Positions 27,262-36,091 of a DNA stretch of 64,000 nucleotides are shown one piece after another. Made by a program: the position numbers and the translations under genes. The first letter of the stretch is position 1, and each line of letters begins with the position of its first letter. Under the pieces are notes generated by a model, which saw only the letters and a list, made by a program, of their open reading frames with translations, was not told the origin of the DNA and did not search any database. The stretch is from an uncultured Eubacteriales bacterium (lineage in GTDB: Bacteria; Bacillota; Clostridia; Oscillospirales; QAMX01): positions 105,209-169,208 of the forward strand of contig CAKTEH010000003.1 of assembly GCA_934546935.1 (NCBI GenBank), in the 5' to 3' direction.

Positions 27262-27292
27262 ATCCCCCGCCTTCTGGCGGGGGATTTCTTGT
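27262..27292 (+). terminator. Terminator after the rRNA methyltransferase
   Basis: ATCCCCCGCC and GGCGGGGGAT form a perfect 10-bp stem with a TTCT loop and TTTCTT after it. Confidence 0.88.
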
Positions 27293-27310
27293 AAAAAAAT
27301 CCCGGTGGTT

Positions 27311-27440
27311 CTGAAGGCGTGCGCGTCAGGACGCAGTATATCCCTTTGTCTTTCCACAGGAAAAGACGAAGGCCGGGGGCGCCGTACTCAGTTTCCATCC
27401 GGGAACCGGGGTATGCATAATAAGGGGCCTGTTCCCCTAC
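27311..27440 (+). repeat. Hairpin-string repeat, copy C
   Basis: Four successive hairpins lie at about 27311-27328, 27344-27372, 27385-27413 and 27422-27439. They correspond in order and spacing to those of copies A (47686) and B (53138). Shared sequence includes the GACGAAGGCCGGGGG region and GGGAACCGG. Stem sequences differ from the other copies but still pair, although some pairs are imperfect here. It lies 3' of a forward-strand gene. Confidence 0.65.
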
Positions 27441-27487
27441 TGACCGTCAGGCTAATTTGGGGAAAAATTGCTGAAATTTTTGGGGAC

Positions 27488-27516
27488 TTGCGAAAAATTG
27501 ACATTTACGGTATAAT
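27488..27516 (+). promoter_or_regulatory. Promoter of the rnf-like operon
   Basis: TTGCGA, a 17-bp spacer and TATAAT, about 50 bp before rnfC. Confidence 0.55.
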
Positions 27517-27571
27517 AACTTGCTGCAACTGGATTTAAAATAAAACTTTTTTCATAAGAAAGGTTCATCCA

Positions 27572-28867
27572 ATGTCTTACTCATTCCAAGGCGGCGTGTA
27601 TTTGGAGGCAAACCGGGAAAAGACCCTGCATAAACTCAGCTTTGCCTTTGACCGCGTCGCGTCCGTCAAAATCCCGCTCGGCGGCAGTGGCATTGCGTTT
27701 ACCCCGTCCGTCGCGCCAGGGGATTTCGTACGGCTTGGCCAGGTGATCGGCGTCAGCACGCTTTTGCCCGGCTTCAGCCTGCGCGCCTCCGTTTCCGGGA
27801 TGGTTACGGAAATCAGTGACAGCGTATTGCCCGACGGACGCTTTGTCCCCTGCGTGGGAATCGAAAATGATCTGCGCGACGAACCGGAACTGCTTGGCCG
27901 TCCAATGGACTGGCAGCAGATGGAGCCGGAGCAGATCAATGGGCTTATCTGTGCGGCCGGGGTTGTCGGCCGCGGCGCCTACCCCAGCTTTGCAAAGATC
28001 GGGCGTATGCTGGGCCGTGCAGACACGCTTATTGTAGATGGGCTCGACGGCGAGCCCTGGGCGAGCGCCGTCTACCGCGCGCTGTGCGAGGATGCGGACG
28101 ATATTATTGAGGGTGTGCATGTATTGATGCGTCTGTTCGGCCGGCTGCGCTGTGTCGTTGCCATGCCGGAGGAACGTGGGGAGGCCGCGCAGGCAATGCG
28201 CCATGCTGTGGGGGGAGATAACCGGATCCGGCTTATAAAGTTGCGGGACAAATATCCGCAAAATGATGAAAGGCTGCTGATCCGCACGATTACCGGGCGG
28301 GATGGATGCGCCGGGGAGCGGGACACGCGCTGCCTGGTGATGGAAGCGCAGGAAGTGGCGGCGATCGGCCGTGCGCTGCGCGACGGGACGCCGGACGTCA
28401 GCCGGATTGTAACGGTTTCGGGAGATGCGGTGGCCAACCCGAAAAATATCCGCGCGCGTATTGGCACTGCCTGGTATGAGCTGGTGCGCGTGTGCGGTGG
28501 ATACACCCAGACGCCCAGCCAGCTGCTGGTCGGAGGGGCAATGCGCGGCGAGGCGGCGTTTACGGACAATATTGCGCTTGCTCCGGGCGCACAGGCGTTT
28601 ACGGCTCTGTGTGCCGATACAACGGGGACGCCGGGCCCGTGCATACGCTGCGGGCGCTGTGCCCAGGCATGTCCTTATGGGCTGCTGCCCAATTACATAC
28701 AGCTTTTCCTGGAAAATGGGAATTTTGAAAAACTGCGCACCCTTGGCGTGGAGCGCTGCACGGCCTGCGGCGCATGCGCCTGCGTCTGCCCGGCGCATAT
28801 CCGGCTGGTTCAAACCATGCAGCGTGCGCGGCAGGCCCTGCCCGCGCAGGAAGAAAGGCAGGCGTAA
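27572..28867 (+). CDS. rnfC: RnfC-like electron transport subunit, divergent at the NADH/FMN site
   Basis: The protein is 431 aa. RnfC is the cytoplasmic subunit of the ferredoxin:NAD+ oxidoreductase that takes NADH. The C-terminal half has two intact [4Fe-4S] clusters, CIRCGRCAQACP (about residue 356) and CTACGACACVCP (about residue 395), and VTVSGDAVANPKN matches the family. The usual glycine-rich FMN loop (G-x-GG-A-T-F-P-T) reads GRGAYPSFAK, NGAECEPY reads DGLDGEPW, and the conserved NNV stretch reads MEAQEV. These changes make normal NADH oxidation doubtful. It is the first gene of a short operon with rnfD and an rnfE-like gene. The usual rnfG, rnfA and rnfB are not in the window. Confidence 0.82.
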   Translation: MSYSFQGGVYLEANREKTLHKLSFAFDRVASVKIPLGGSGIAFTPSVAPGDFVRLGQVIGVSTLLPGFSLRASVSGMVTEISDSVLPDGRFVPCVGIENDLRDEPELLGRPMDWQQMEPEQINGLICAAGVVGRGAYPSFAKIGRMLGRADTLIVDGLDGEPWASAVYRALCEDADDIIEGVHVLMRLFGRLRCVVAMPEERGEAAQAMRHAVGGDNRIRLIKLRDKYPQNDERLLIRTITGRDGCAGERDTRCLVMEAQEVAAIGRALRDGTPDVSRIVTVSGDAVANPKNIRARIGTAWYELVRVCGGYTQTPSQLLVGGAMRGEAAFTDNIALAPGAQAFTALCADTTGTPGPCIRCGRCAQACPYGLLPNYIQLFLENGNFEKLRTLGVERCTACGACACVCPAHIRLVQTMQRARQALPAQEERQA

Positions 28868-28872
28868 GCGAT

Positions 28873-30141
28873 ATGGATACGGGTAAAACTTCGATTCTTC
28901 TTTCTTCACCCCCGCATCTGGGGACGCCGGAACAGCCGCGCGGGGTCTTCTGTGACCTGCTGCTTGCCCTTGCGCCTGCGGCGCTGATCGGGATTATCAG
29001 CTATGGCGTCCGTGCGCTGCTGGCGATGGCGCTTTGCACAGCCTGCGGCGTGGGCGTATGCATCGCGCTCGGTATACTGACGCGGCGCGGCGCAGGGCTG
29101 GATGCCTGCCTGTATACGGCATATGCCTGTCTGCTGTGTGTGTTTGGTTTTGGTGCAGGCTGCACGTTGTGGGTCTGTGCATTGGCCGGTGTGCTGTGTG
29201 CCCTGTTTATCCCTGCGTTGGGCGCAGTGTCCGCCCGGGGCATATTCCATCCGGCTTTGGCGGCTTTTTTACTGTGTGCGCTCCTGTTTCCGTCCCAGAC
29301 CGGCGCATATATCGCACCGCTTGACGGTTTTGATGGGTTCTTCTCCCTTTCGCTTAAAAATATACCGCTTGACGCCGCGCCTGCGGCCCTGCTTGCACAG
29401 GGGGAAACGCTCTCCCCTGCTGCGTTGGCGGTCGGGGGTACGGCCAGTACTATTGGTGCGTCAGGAGCGCTTGCGCTGGTGGTCGGCGGCGCTTATTTGA
29501 TTCTGCGGCGCATTGGGAATCTGCGGGCTCCTGTAACGGCATGCGCCGTATTGTTTGTGCTGGCGCTGATTTTCCCGGCGGGCCAACCGCGGCTTACCTA
29601 TGCGGCGGCGCAGCTTTTGTGCGGCGGATTTTTGACCGGCGCATTGTTTTTCCTTTTCCCCATCGCCGGTGCGCCGGTTTCCCGGCGCGGACAGGTTTTA
29701 TATGCGGCTGGATATGGCGCGGTGTGCTTTGCTGTCCGGCGGCTTTCCGGCGCGGACGGCGCTTTCCCGGCGCTGGTGCTGATGCAGGCGTTTGCCTGGA
29801 GTTTTGATTTCAGCCGTATCCTTGCCCGCTTCAGTGCTGCCCGCCTTGGCGCATATATCGAGGCGCTGCTGTTGCGCGGGACAAAGGGCCGCCGCGAGGC
29901 GGCGCGCGAGCCTGCGGGTTCGCGGCCGGAGCCCTCGCCGGTGCAGCAGCCTGCGGCGCCGGACCAGACGCCGGAAGAAGGCCTAATGCAGGAGGAATTG
30001 CCGGAGACGGATATGGGGATGCCGGAAGCGGCGCAGCCGGAAGCTCCGGTGCAGCCGTATGCTTTGGATCCGGACCAGGCGGCGCTGGATGGCATGACTC
30101 CCGAAACGGATGGTGCAGATGATGGAAACGAAAGAATCTAA
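28873..30141 (+). CDS. rnfD: RnfD-like membrane subunit with a Pro/Glu-rich C-terminal extension
   Basis: The protein is 422 aa from the ATG at 28873, six bases after the rnfC stop. It begins like RnfD (SILLSSPPHLGTPEQPRGVF) and has about nine membrane helices to roughly residue 330. The late part, TIGASGALALVVGGAYLILR followed by RRIGNLRAP, matches the NqrB/RnfD family. The threonine that carries covalent FMN lies in an SGAT-type motif in normal RnfD, and I find LDAAPAALLA in the corresponding region, so flavinylation may be lost. The last 90 residues or so are a disordered Pro/Glu/Gln-rich tail not usual in the family. It overlaps the next gene. Confidence 0.8.
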   Translation: MDTGKTSILLSSPPHLGTPEQPRGVFCDLLLALAPAALIGIISYGVRALLAMALCTACGVGVCIALGILTRRGAGLDACLYTAYACLLCVFGFGAGCTLWVCALAGVLCALFIPALGAVSARGIFHPALAAFLLCALLFPSQTGAYIAPLDGFDGFFSLSLKNIPLDAAPAALLAQGETLSPAALAVGGTASTIGASGALALVVGGAYLILRRIGNLRAPVTACAVLFVLALIFPAGQPRLTYAAAQLLCGGFLTGALFFLFPIAGAPVSRRGQVLYAAGYGAVCFAVRRLSGADGAFPALVLMQAFAWSFDFSRILARFSAARLGAYIEALLLRGTKGRREAAREPAGSRPEPSPVQQPAAPDQTPEEGLMQEELPETDMGMPEAAQPEAPVQPYALDPDQAALDGMTPETDGADDGNERI

Positions 30142-30679
30142 GCTCCCTGTCGAAGGGGAAACGCAGTTGACGGCACAGGCGGAGGATTTTGCAGTGGAAA
30201 ATCCAACGGCCGCGGTGCGTGCGCCGCGTATGTCCGGTGCGCGGAGCCGCGCACGCCAGCAGGCGCTGCTTGATGCGGCTGCCGCGCTCGCGCAGCAAAT
30301 ACTTCTGTGTCCGGCGCTTGCGGCCTGTATATGCGTACGGGGACGGCTGACGATGAGCCTTGAATTTATAGCGGCCGCTGTGTTGGCCGCTGCCGTTGAT
30401 TTCTTTTTCGGCGGTTTTTTCTCACGAAGATCCCGTCCGGTTTGGATCGGCGGACTTCGTGCGGCGCTGTGCTGCGTACTTGCTTTTTTCCAGGCGGGCA
30501 TAGCCAGCGCAGGTATAACGCTGTTTCTCGGCGCACTGGTGTATGCGGCATTGTATGCGGCGAATGCGCGGTTGGCGCTAAGCACAGTGCGGACTTCGTA
30601 CAGGGCATTTTTTGCTGTGCGGGCCCTCACAGCGGCCGTATTGGCACTGGCACTGTGCGGGATGGGAACGCTGGCGTAG
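30119..30679 (+). CDS. Small RnfE/RnfA-like membrane protein (degenerate)
   Basis: The protein is 186 aa. A charged N-terminus of about 65 residues is followed by four or five hydrophobic helices. AQQILLCPALAAC resembles the LLGLCPALAV motif of RnfE, and the helix pattern and length after it fit the RnfA/RnfE family, which bind an intramembrane iron-sulfur site. The rest is poorly conserved. It overlaps rnfD by 23 bp, so it is translationally coupled. Three closely spaced ATG codons (30110, 30119, 30122) make the exact start uncertain. It could be a reduced RnfE or an unrelated membrane protein. Confidence 0.6.
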   Translation: MMETKESKLPVEGETQLTAQAEDFAVENPTAAVRAPRMSGARSRARQQALLDAAAALAQQILLCPALAACICVRGRLTMSLEFIAAAVLAAAVDFFFGGFFSRRSRPVWIGGLRAALCCVLAFFQAGIASAGITLFLGALVYAALYAANARLALSTVRTSYRAFFAVRALTAAVLALALCGMGTLA

Positions 30680-30835
30680 CCTTTTCCGGGCACGCCGGGG
30701 AAACCAGCTGTGCCGGCGCCGGATTTGTGTGTGAAGCAGGCGGCAGATCTGTGTTAACCGGCTGCGTATATGGCATTGTTTGACGTTCCCGGCAGGTTTG
30801 GAAGGAATTTTTTTGTGCGGAAAGCAGGTGGGTAA

Positions 30836-31969
30836 TTGCCAAAGGCAGAAGGGGGGACGGGCGCGGTGGCCCAGCGGCACAACAGGCGCGACTATGTGCG
30901 CCGAAGGCAGCGAAAGAAAAAACGGCGCAAGCGTGCTGTTCTGCTTATGCTCGCGGCGTTCCTTATTTGCGCAGCGGTTTTCTATACGGTGCTTCAGGAT
31001 CATCTGATTTTTACTGCCGACGGGATGCAGTTTGTTTTTTCCCAGGCGGACGGCCGGGATACCGGCACAAACCTGTCCGGAGCCCCGGGTCTGCCGCAGG
31101 AGGAACGGGATGGCTTTTATCCCCGCACGACCGCTTCAGTCAGCGTGGAGTCCAATGATTTTCCGCCCTATGGCGCAGGCTATATCGACGCGCTGTATCT
31201 TGACCTTGACCGCTTTACTGCGGACGAGATAGATGCGCTGGCGGCGCAGCTTGTGATTGATGAAATTGATTCGGTCGTTGTCGACATAAAATGCGATGAT
31301 GGCAGGTTAAACTATGATTCAGATACCGTTTTTTCCCGCACGGCTGCGTTGGATGCGCGCGATGGAAAGCTTGAAGCTTTCCTTGCACAGTGCAGCACGC
31401 GCGCGATTCGTGTCTGCGGCCGTATTGCCTGCTTCCGTGACAACGCCCTGCCGCGCAAAACGCATGGCGTAGGCGTACTTACAAAGGATGGCCAGTTGTT
31501 TGAGGATGCACAGGGCTACACGTGGCTGGATCCCTATGAAGCCGATGTGCGCGCTTATCTGGCTGAGGTCTGTGCAGAGGCCGCACAGCTTGGTTTCCGG
31601 GAAATTATCCTTGATCACTACAGTTTCCCTGGGGAAAATCCGGATGATACGATCGGATTCAGCGATGATGCGGATAAAAGCGAGGTGCTTTCCGGGCTGC
31701 TGGATCAGTTGCGCGAAGCTGCCGGGGAAAACATGTATATATCGGCGGTAATTTATCCGGATGTACTCGGGGAAGGCGGAAGCGAGAGCAAGGGCCAGGA
31801 TCTGGACGGTTTTGCCGCAGTCTGTGACCGGCTTTGGATCCGGTGCAGTACGACGGCGCAGGCCGAAAGCTTTCGGCTTCAGGCGCGTGCCCATTCGCCG
31901 CAGACGGAGGATATGCTTGGCGTGATCTTTGGTGAGCGCTATGTAAGTGCGGCGCTTATCGAAGAATAA
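30836..31969 (+). CDS. DUF4015 putative glycoside hydrolase, membrane-anchored
   Basis: The protein is 377 aa from the TTG at 30836, which has AGGTGG 5 nt upstream. A very basic N-terminus ([12 protein letters not shown]) leads to one membrane helix at about residues 33-55, so the protein is a signal-anchored extracellular enzyme. The body has the DUF4015 TIM-barrel features: [46 protein letters not shown] and [14 protein letters not shown], where the Asp is a probable catalytic residue. The family is predicted to cleave polysaccharides, but its activity is not established. It follows the rnf-like genes after a 156-bp gap. Confidence 0.8.
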   Translation: MPKAEGGTGAVAQRHNRRDYVRRRQRKKKRRKRAVLLMLAAFLICAAVFYTVLQDHLIFTADGMQFVFSQADGRDTGTNLSGAPGLPQEERDGFYPRTTASVSVESNDFPPYGAGYIDALYLDLDRFTADEIDALAAQLVIDEIDSVVVDIKCDDGRLNYDSDTVFSRTAALDARDGKLEAFLAQCSTRAIRVCGRIACFRDNALPRKTHGVGVLTKDGQLFEDAQGYTWLDPYEADVRAYLAEVCAEAAQLGFREIILDHYSFPGENPDDTIGFSDDADKSEVLSGLLDQLREAAGENMYISAVIYPDVLGEGGSESKGQDLDGFAAVCDRLWIRCSTTAQAESFRLQARAHSPQTEDMLGVIFGERYVSAALIEE

Positions 31970-32004
31970 ATGCGCGAAAATCCGCGCGGACGGAGGGAAA
32001 ACTT

Positions 32005-32442
32005 ATTAAGACAATTACGATTTATACAGACGGGGCCTGTTCGGGGAATCCGGGCCCAGGCGGCTGGGGCGTAGTGCTGTTGTACAACACCGCGCGAAGG
32101 GAACTTTCCGGCGGCGAGGCGCATACGACCAATAACCGTATGGAGCTGACAGCGGCGATCCGTGCATTGGAGGTGCTGCGCGAGCCGTGTATGGTGGAGC
32201 TTTATTCTGACTCCAAATACCTGATCGACGCGATGACAAAGGGCTGGGCGGAATCCTGGCGTGCACGCGGGTGGCGCAAAGCAGATAAAAGCCCGGCGCT
32301 TAACCCGGATTTGTTTGAAAAGCTTTTGTCGCTGTGCCAGCTGCATACTGTGCATTTTCATTGGGTTAAAGGCCATGCCGACAATGTGGAAAATGAACGC
32401 TGCGATACGCTGGCGCGTGCGCAGATCGCAAAATACCGCTGA
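32005..32442 (+). CDS. rnhA: Ribonuclease HI, apparent AUU start codon
   Basis: The protein is 145 aa and cleaves the RNA strand of RNA:DNA hybrids. The four carboxylates are present: [32 protein letters not shown] and [19 protein letters not shown] matches the substrate loop. Homology begins exactly at ATT-AAG-ACA (KTITIYTDG), and GGAGGG lies 7 nt before the ATT. No in-frame ATG, GTG or TTG lies between that ribosome site and the TDGA motif. The first in-frame GTG, at 32074, would delete the catalytic Asp. The gene therefore seems to start at AUU, unless one base is miscalled. Confidence 0.9.
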   Translation: MKTITIYTDGACSGNPGPGGWGVVLLYNTARRELSGGEAHTTNNRMELTAAIRALEVLREPCMVELYSDSKYLIDAMTKGWAESWRARGWRKADKSPALNPDLFEKLLSLCQLHTVHFHWVKGHADNVENERCDTLARAQIAKYR

Positions 32443-32542
32443 GAAAGGACGTGCGAAGGGCTGCTTTGCGCGGCGTCAAAGGTATCTGGCGCGGTTTTCC
32501 AAAAAGGAAGCAGGACGGGTTACAAGATAAGTTAAATTATGG

Positions 32543-32585
32543 AAAAAGCGTGCGGGACTGTCAGATCCCACACGCTTTTTTTATT
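32543..32585. terminator. Bidirectional terminator between rnhA and spoIIQ-like gene
   Basis: AAAAAGCGTG pairs with CACGCTTTTT, with an inner GGGA/TCCC extension, between convergent genes. Confidence 0.85.
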
Positions 32586-32604
32586 TCAGAAATTCCTGCG
32601 GCGC

Positions 32605-33498
32605 TTATACGATATATTCACTGGGATTGACATATTTGCCATCGACAGTCAACTCCATATGCAGGTGCACCGGTTCAAGGGATTCAAAGTGGCAGCCTGT
32701 GCCCACAGAACCAATCGTATCGCCTGCTTTAACTGAATCGCCCGCCGCGACGGTCGCCTGTTCCGCCAGGCCGTAATAGGTGCTTTCCATGCCGCCGGCA
32801 TGGGTGATGACAACACAGGTTCCGTAGAAGTCATTGCGGTAGACTTCCCGGACCGTCCCGTCAGCAACAGCCATGACCGCTTCCCCCGTTGTTGCGGAAA
32901 AATCTGCGCCGTTATGGGTGCGCCAGTCCCCCATAGTCCGGTCATAGAGCAGTTCGGTTACGCAGAAGTCCCGGATAATATCGCCGGCAACTGGCTTGAC
33001 GAAGAAGCCCGGCGCGCTGTCATTGGCGGTATCTTCTGTTTTCTGCGGCTGCTGGGTGTCCTTAGCTTCCTTGTTTTCTTCACTTTCTGTCTGCTTTTTG
33101 CCGTCTGAGGTTTTCACGCTTTCCACAGCGTCTTCGTTTACCTTATCCGTAACCGCCAGAGCCGCGTCGTCTTCCGGTCCCGCTGTTTCAACGGAATCCC
33201 CATTATCCGGCGTTTCCGGATCGTCCAGAACGGAAGGAATAATTGTGCCGTCGGGAACTGTGTTTCCGGGGTTGGAGACAGAGGGTACCGAATCCCCGCC
33301 GCCATTTGGATAAATATCCGGCAGGGCGTCCAGGACATTATCCGGCGTGTCCGCTGTGTCGTCGGCTGCAGCCGGCGCAATGAAGAGTACATAACCCGCA
33401 ATTCCTATTGCCGCTACGCAAAGGAAAAGGATTATGTAGAATCCTTTCTCCTCAAAGAAGCGGGAAAGCTTGCCCGTTTTCTTTTCTTTTTCGTTCAT
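32605..33498 (-). CDS. spoIIQ: M23 metallopeptidase, probable stage II sporulation protein Q
   Basis: The protein is 297 aa. A short basic cytoplasmic end precedes one membrane helix (residues 19-41), then an acidic Asp/Thr/Glu linker to about residue 165, then a LytM/M23 domain. The zinc-site residues are complete: HNGADFS (His and Asp) and HLHMEL (His-x-His), so the enzyme should be active, as in clostridial SpoIIQ. It would sit in the forespore membrane and remodel peptidoglycan during engulfment. The neighbour spoIIR supports the sporulation role. The start follows AGGAGGT at a somewhat long 12-nt spacing. A vegetative M23 hydrolase is the alternative. Confidence 0.82.
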   Translation of the reverse strand: MNEKEKKTGKLSRFFEEKGFYIILFLCVAAIGIAGYVLFIAPAAADDTADTPDNVLDALPDIYPNGGGDSVPSVSNPGNTVPDGTIIPSVLDDPETPDNGDSVETAGPEDDAALAVTDKVNEDAVESVKTSDGKKQTESEENKEAKDTQQPQKTEDTANDSAPGFFVKPVAGDIIRDFCVTELLYDRTMGDWRTHNGADFSATTGEAVMAVADGTVREVYRNDFYGTCVVITHAGGMESTYYGLAEQATVAAGDSVKAGDTIGSVGTGCHFESLEPVHLHMELTVDGKYVNPSEYIV

Positions 33499-33769
33499 TG
33501 TGTTTCTAGCACCTCCGCGCCTATTATGTCCGTCGCCCGGGTAAATATACACACAGCTTCCATTTTTTCTTTCCGTTTCCGATTTTTGTCGTTATCCCTG
33601 GAAACGTATCTTTAAAAGGGCACGGTATGCAGGCGGCGCATACGCCAGGCGCAATGCGTATGTAAATCGGGACGGCGCTGTTTGGTGCGGGGCGGATGTT
33701 TTTCCCCGTCCCGCTGCAGTTGGGATCCGGCAGCCGGGAGTATTGCGGAAGTTTTTTGTCCGGGAAGCT

Positions 33770-34381
33770 TCAGGCAAACAGTGCGGCCAGCTTTTGATAC
33801 AGCTCGACCAGCCGGAAACGTATCTCTATGCGTCCATCTGAACGGATCCAGCGTACCTGTTGCGGCGTCATACCGGCTGCCTCGGCGGCAGGTTCAATGT
33901 CCTGGGCGCCGCACAGCGCCGGAAATATGACGCACCACCAGTTTTTACCTTCGGCTTCACCAAGCCGAAGCGTCAGCGAAGCATATTCCCCGGCCGGCAG
34001 GGAAAAGCTGTCATATTCCCGCGTCGGGAATTGCTCTGTCCCAAATGAAGCCTGCACTGGGTAGTCAAAGCCCTCCGCCTGCAAAATATCCCCCGCAGTG
34101 CGTTCAAGCAAAGGAAGGTTTTCCTGGATTCGCTGCGCAGCTTCCTCAACGTCCGCCGTATTTGAACAAAGCGCTTCAACCTGCGCAAGCACCGCGTCAC
34201 GTACGGCAAGCTTAACGGCCTGGTCGGCTTCTCCGTCTGAATTTGCGACGACGTGCAGACGGATCAGTTTTTCCGCAATGCTGCGCTGCTGCCATACGCC
34301 TGCGGCGCACAAAAGCAGCGCGGCGCACAGCAGGCAGGCAAGGGCTGCTTCAAATTTTCCAAAGAGTTTTGATTTTTCCAT
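33770..34381 (-). CDS. spoIIR: Stage II sporulation protein R
   Basis: The protein is 203 aa with a membrane or signal segment at residues 11-31 and the SpoIIR core starting SIAEKLIRLHVVANSDGEAD, followed by VKLAVRDAVL. SpoIIR is made in the forespore and secreted to trigger SpoIIGA, which processes pro-sigma E in the mother cell. AGGAGG is 9 nt before the ATG at 34381, so the longer open frame is not used. It is 270 bp upstream of the spoIIQ-like gene on the same strand. Confidence 0.92.
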   Translation of the reverse strand: MEKSKLFGKFEAALACLLCAALLLCAAGVWQQRSIAEKLIRLHVVANSDGEADQAVKLAVRDAVLAQVEALCSNTADVEEAAQRIQENLPLLERTAGDILQAEGFDYPVQASFGTEQFPTREYDSFSLPAGEYASLTLRLGEAEGKNWWCVIFPALCGAQDIEPAAEAAGMTPQQVRWIRSDGRIEIRFRLVELYQKLAALFA

Positions 34382-34466
34382 ATAAAAACGCCTCCTGTAT
34401 GTATGCAGACATTGTGCACATACAAAAGGCGTTTTAAACACAAACTGTTTCTATGAAGAAAATTTT

Positions 34467-35543
34467 TTATAAGCTTTCCGCCTGCGCCCGCAGACGCTCG
34501 GCCTGGTCGGCGGTGACAAGCGCGTCAATCAGCTCGTCAAGGTCGCCGGAGAGGATCTGTTCCAGCTTGTGCAGCGTCAGGCCAATGCGGTGATCGCTGA
34601 CACGTCCCTGCGGGAAATTATAAGTACGGATGCGCTCACTGCGGTCTCCGGAGCCGACCTGGCTGCGGCGTTGGGCAGCAATGGCGCTGTCTTGTTCCTG
34701 ACGCTTTTTTTCCAGAAGTTTCGAGGCCAGGATTTTCATTGCCCGGTCGCGGTTTTTATACTGGCTGCGTTCATCCTGACATTCAACAACAATGCCTGTT
34801 GGAAGATGGGTAATGCGGATGGCGGATTCGGTTTTGTTGATATGCTGCCCGCCTGCGCCGGAGGAACGGTAGGTATCGATTTGCAGCTCCTTCGGGTCAA
34901 TTTCTACAGTAACCTCATCGGCTTCCGGCAGGACGGCTACCGACGCCGCGGAGGTCTGGATGCGGCCGGAGGATTCCGTTTCAGGCACACGCTGAACGCG
35001 GTGTACGCCCGATTCGAATTTTAACCGCGAATATGCCCCGGCCCCTTCGATTGTAAAGCTCAATTCCTTATATCCGCCAATACCCGTTTCGTTTGCGTAT
35101 ACAAGCTCCGTTTTCCAGCCGCGTCGCGCCGCATACATCGAGTACATACGGTACAAATCAGCCGCAAACAATGCCGCTTCCTCCCCGCCGACGCCCGCGC
35201 GGATTTCCATGATCACGCTGCGCTCGTCATTGGGGTCACCCGGAAGCAGCAGAATGCGCAGCTGTTCCTCGCATGCGTGCATACGCGCCGCAGCAGCGCG
35301 CATTTCCTCTTCCGCCAGCGCGCGCATATCCGCGTCGGTTTCACCGTCAAGAAGCTCCCGGCAGTCTGCTGCATCGCTCTGTGCCTGGCGGTAGGCACGG
35401 TAACACTCGACGACAGGCGTCAGTTCCTTTTGCTCCTTTAAAAGCCGTGCCGCCGACTCCGGGTTGGAAAAGACATCCGGGGATGCAAGCTTTTGCTCCA
35501 GATCAATATAATTGCGTTCGATTTGGGCCAGTTTTTCCAGCAT
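34467..35543 (-). CDS. prfA: Peptide chain release factor 1
   Basis: This 358-aa protein reads UAA and UAG stop codons and releases the nascent chain. The GGQ motif is in [20 protein letters not shown] (about residue 229), and the codon-recognition P-x-T motif is PET in [20 protein letters not shown]. Full length. It lies eight bases downstream of the ECF S-component gene on the same strand, so the two are cotranscribed. Normal for the family. Confidence 0.96.
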   Translation of the reverse strand: MLEKLAQIERNYIDLEQKLASPDVFSNPESAARLLKEQKELTPVVECYRAYRQAQSDAADCRELLDGETDADMRALAEEEMRAAAARMHACEEQLRILLLPGDPNDERSVIMEIRAGVGGEEAALFAADLYRMYSMYAARRGWKTELVYANETGIGGYKELSFTIEGAGAYSRLKFESGVHRVQRVPETESSGRIQTSAASVAVLPEADEVTVEIDPKELQIDTYRSSGAGGQHINKTESAIRITHLPTGIVVECQDERSQYKNRDRAMKILASKLLEKKRQEQDSAIAAQRRSQVGSGDRSERIRTYNFPQGRVSDHRIGLTLHKLEQILSGDLDELIDALVTADQAERLRAQAESL

Positions 35544-35551
35544 AATTTTCC

Positions 35552-36091
35552 TTAATTATCGACGTTGAAATATTGGAGCGCCTTGGCGGCAACCGGGAGC
35601 AGAACCATATAAATTACGACGCCTGCAGCCGACTGGATGGCGTTGCTGCCCAAAGCGGCGGCGGCACCGGCGACTCCGTACATAATGCATTCAGCAACAA
35701 AGTAGCCAAAGACGTTGACCGCGCCGCCGGCTACAGCCGCGAGCACCGGCGTCCAGGCGTTCCCGCGCCCTTCGCTGCGCCCGCGCAGGCGGTTGACAAA
35801 GCGGTTGTTTTTCATAATCAGCCCGACGGCCAGCGCCATCAGCCCCTTGATAATCGCTGTGGCCGGTACATATACTGCATAACCTGCCAGCAGGTCGGAA
35901 AGCGCGCCGCCGACTGCTGCCGCCGCAATGGCGTATGGCAGGGAAATCAGGGACGCTGCGACGTAAATCAGGCCGTCGCCAAAATGTACATAGCCGTTCA
36001 AGGTCGGGATTTTTATAATGTAAATTCCCAAAAAGATCAGTGCCGAAAAAAAAGCGGCAAGTATCAGTTTGCGCAGTTTTTTTCTGTCCAT
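35552..36091 (-). CDS. ECF transporter S component, substrate unknown
   Basis: The 179-aa protein has six probable membrane helices and the typical opening of small ECF substrate-binding subunits: [19 protein letters not shown] followed by a [13 protein letters not shown] loop. S components capture vitamins or their precursors and share an energy-coupling module (EcfA, EcfA', EcfT) encoded elsewhere. The substrate cannot be read from the sequence. A promoter at 36296-36324 and a structured leader of about 200 nt precede it, so RNA-level control by its ligand is plausible. It is cotranscribed with prfA. Confidence 0.8.
   Translation of the reverse strand: MDRKKLRKLILAAFFSALIFLGIYIIKIPTLNGYVHFGDGLIYVAASLISLPYAIAAAAVGGALSDLLAGYAVYVPATAIIKGLMALAVGLIMKNNRFVNRLRGRSEGRGNAWTPVLAAVAGGAVNVFGYFVAECIMYGVAGAAAALGSNAIQSAAGVVIYMVLLPVAAKALQYFNVDN

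Larger units (their letters stand above)
27237..27571. other. Spacer with terminator, hairpin repeat copy and rnf promoter
   Basis: About 335 bp. In order it contains the terminator (27262-27292), hairpin-string repeat copy C (27311-27440) and the promoter at 27488-27516. No coding frame is credible. Confidence 0.7.

Noticed and set aside
27498..27516. Perfect TTGACA paired with TATAAT before rnfC
   Set aside because: The spacer is only 7 bp. TTGCGA ten bases earlier gives the correct 17-bp spacing.
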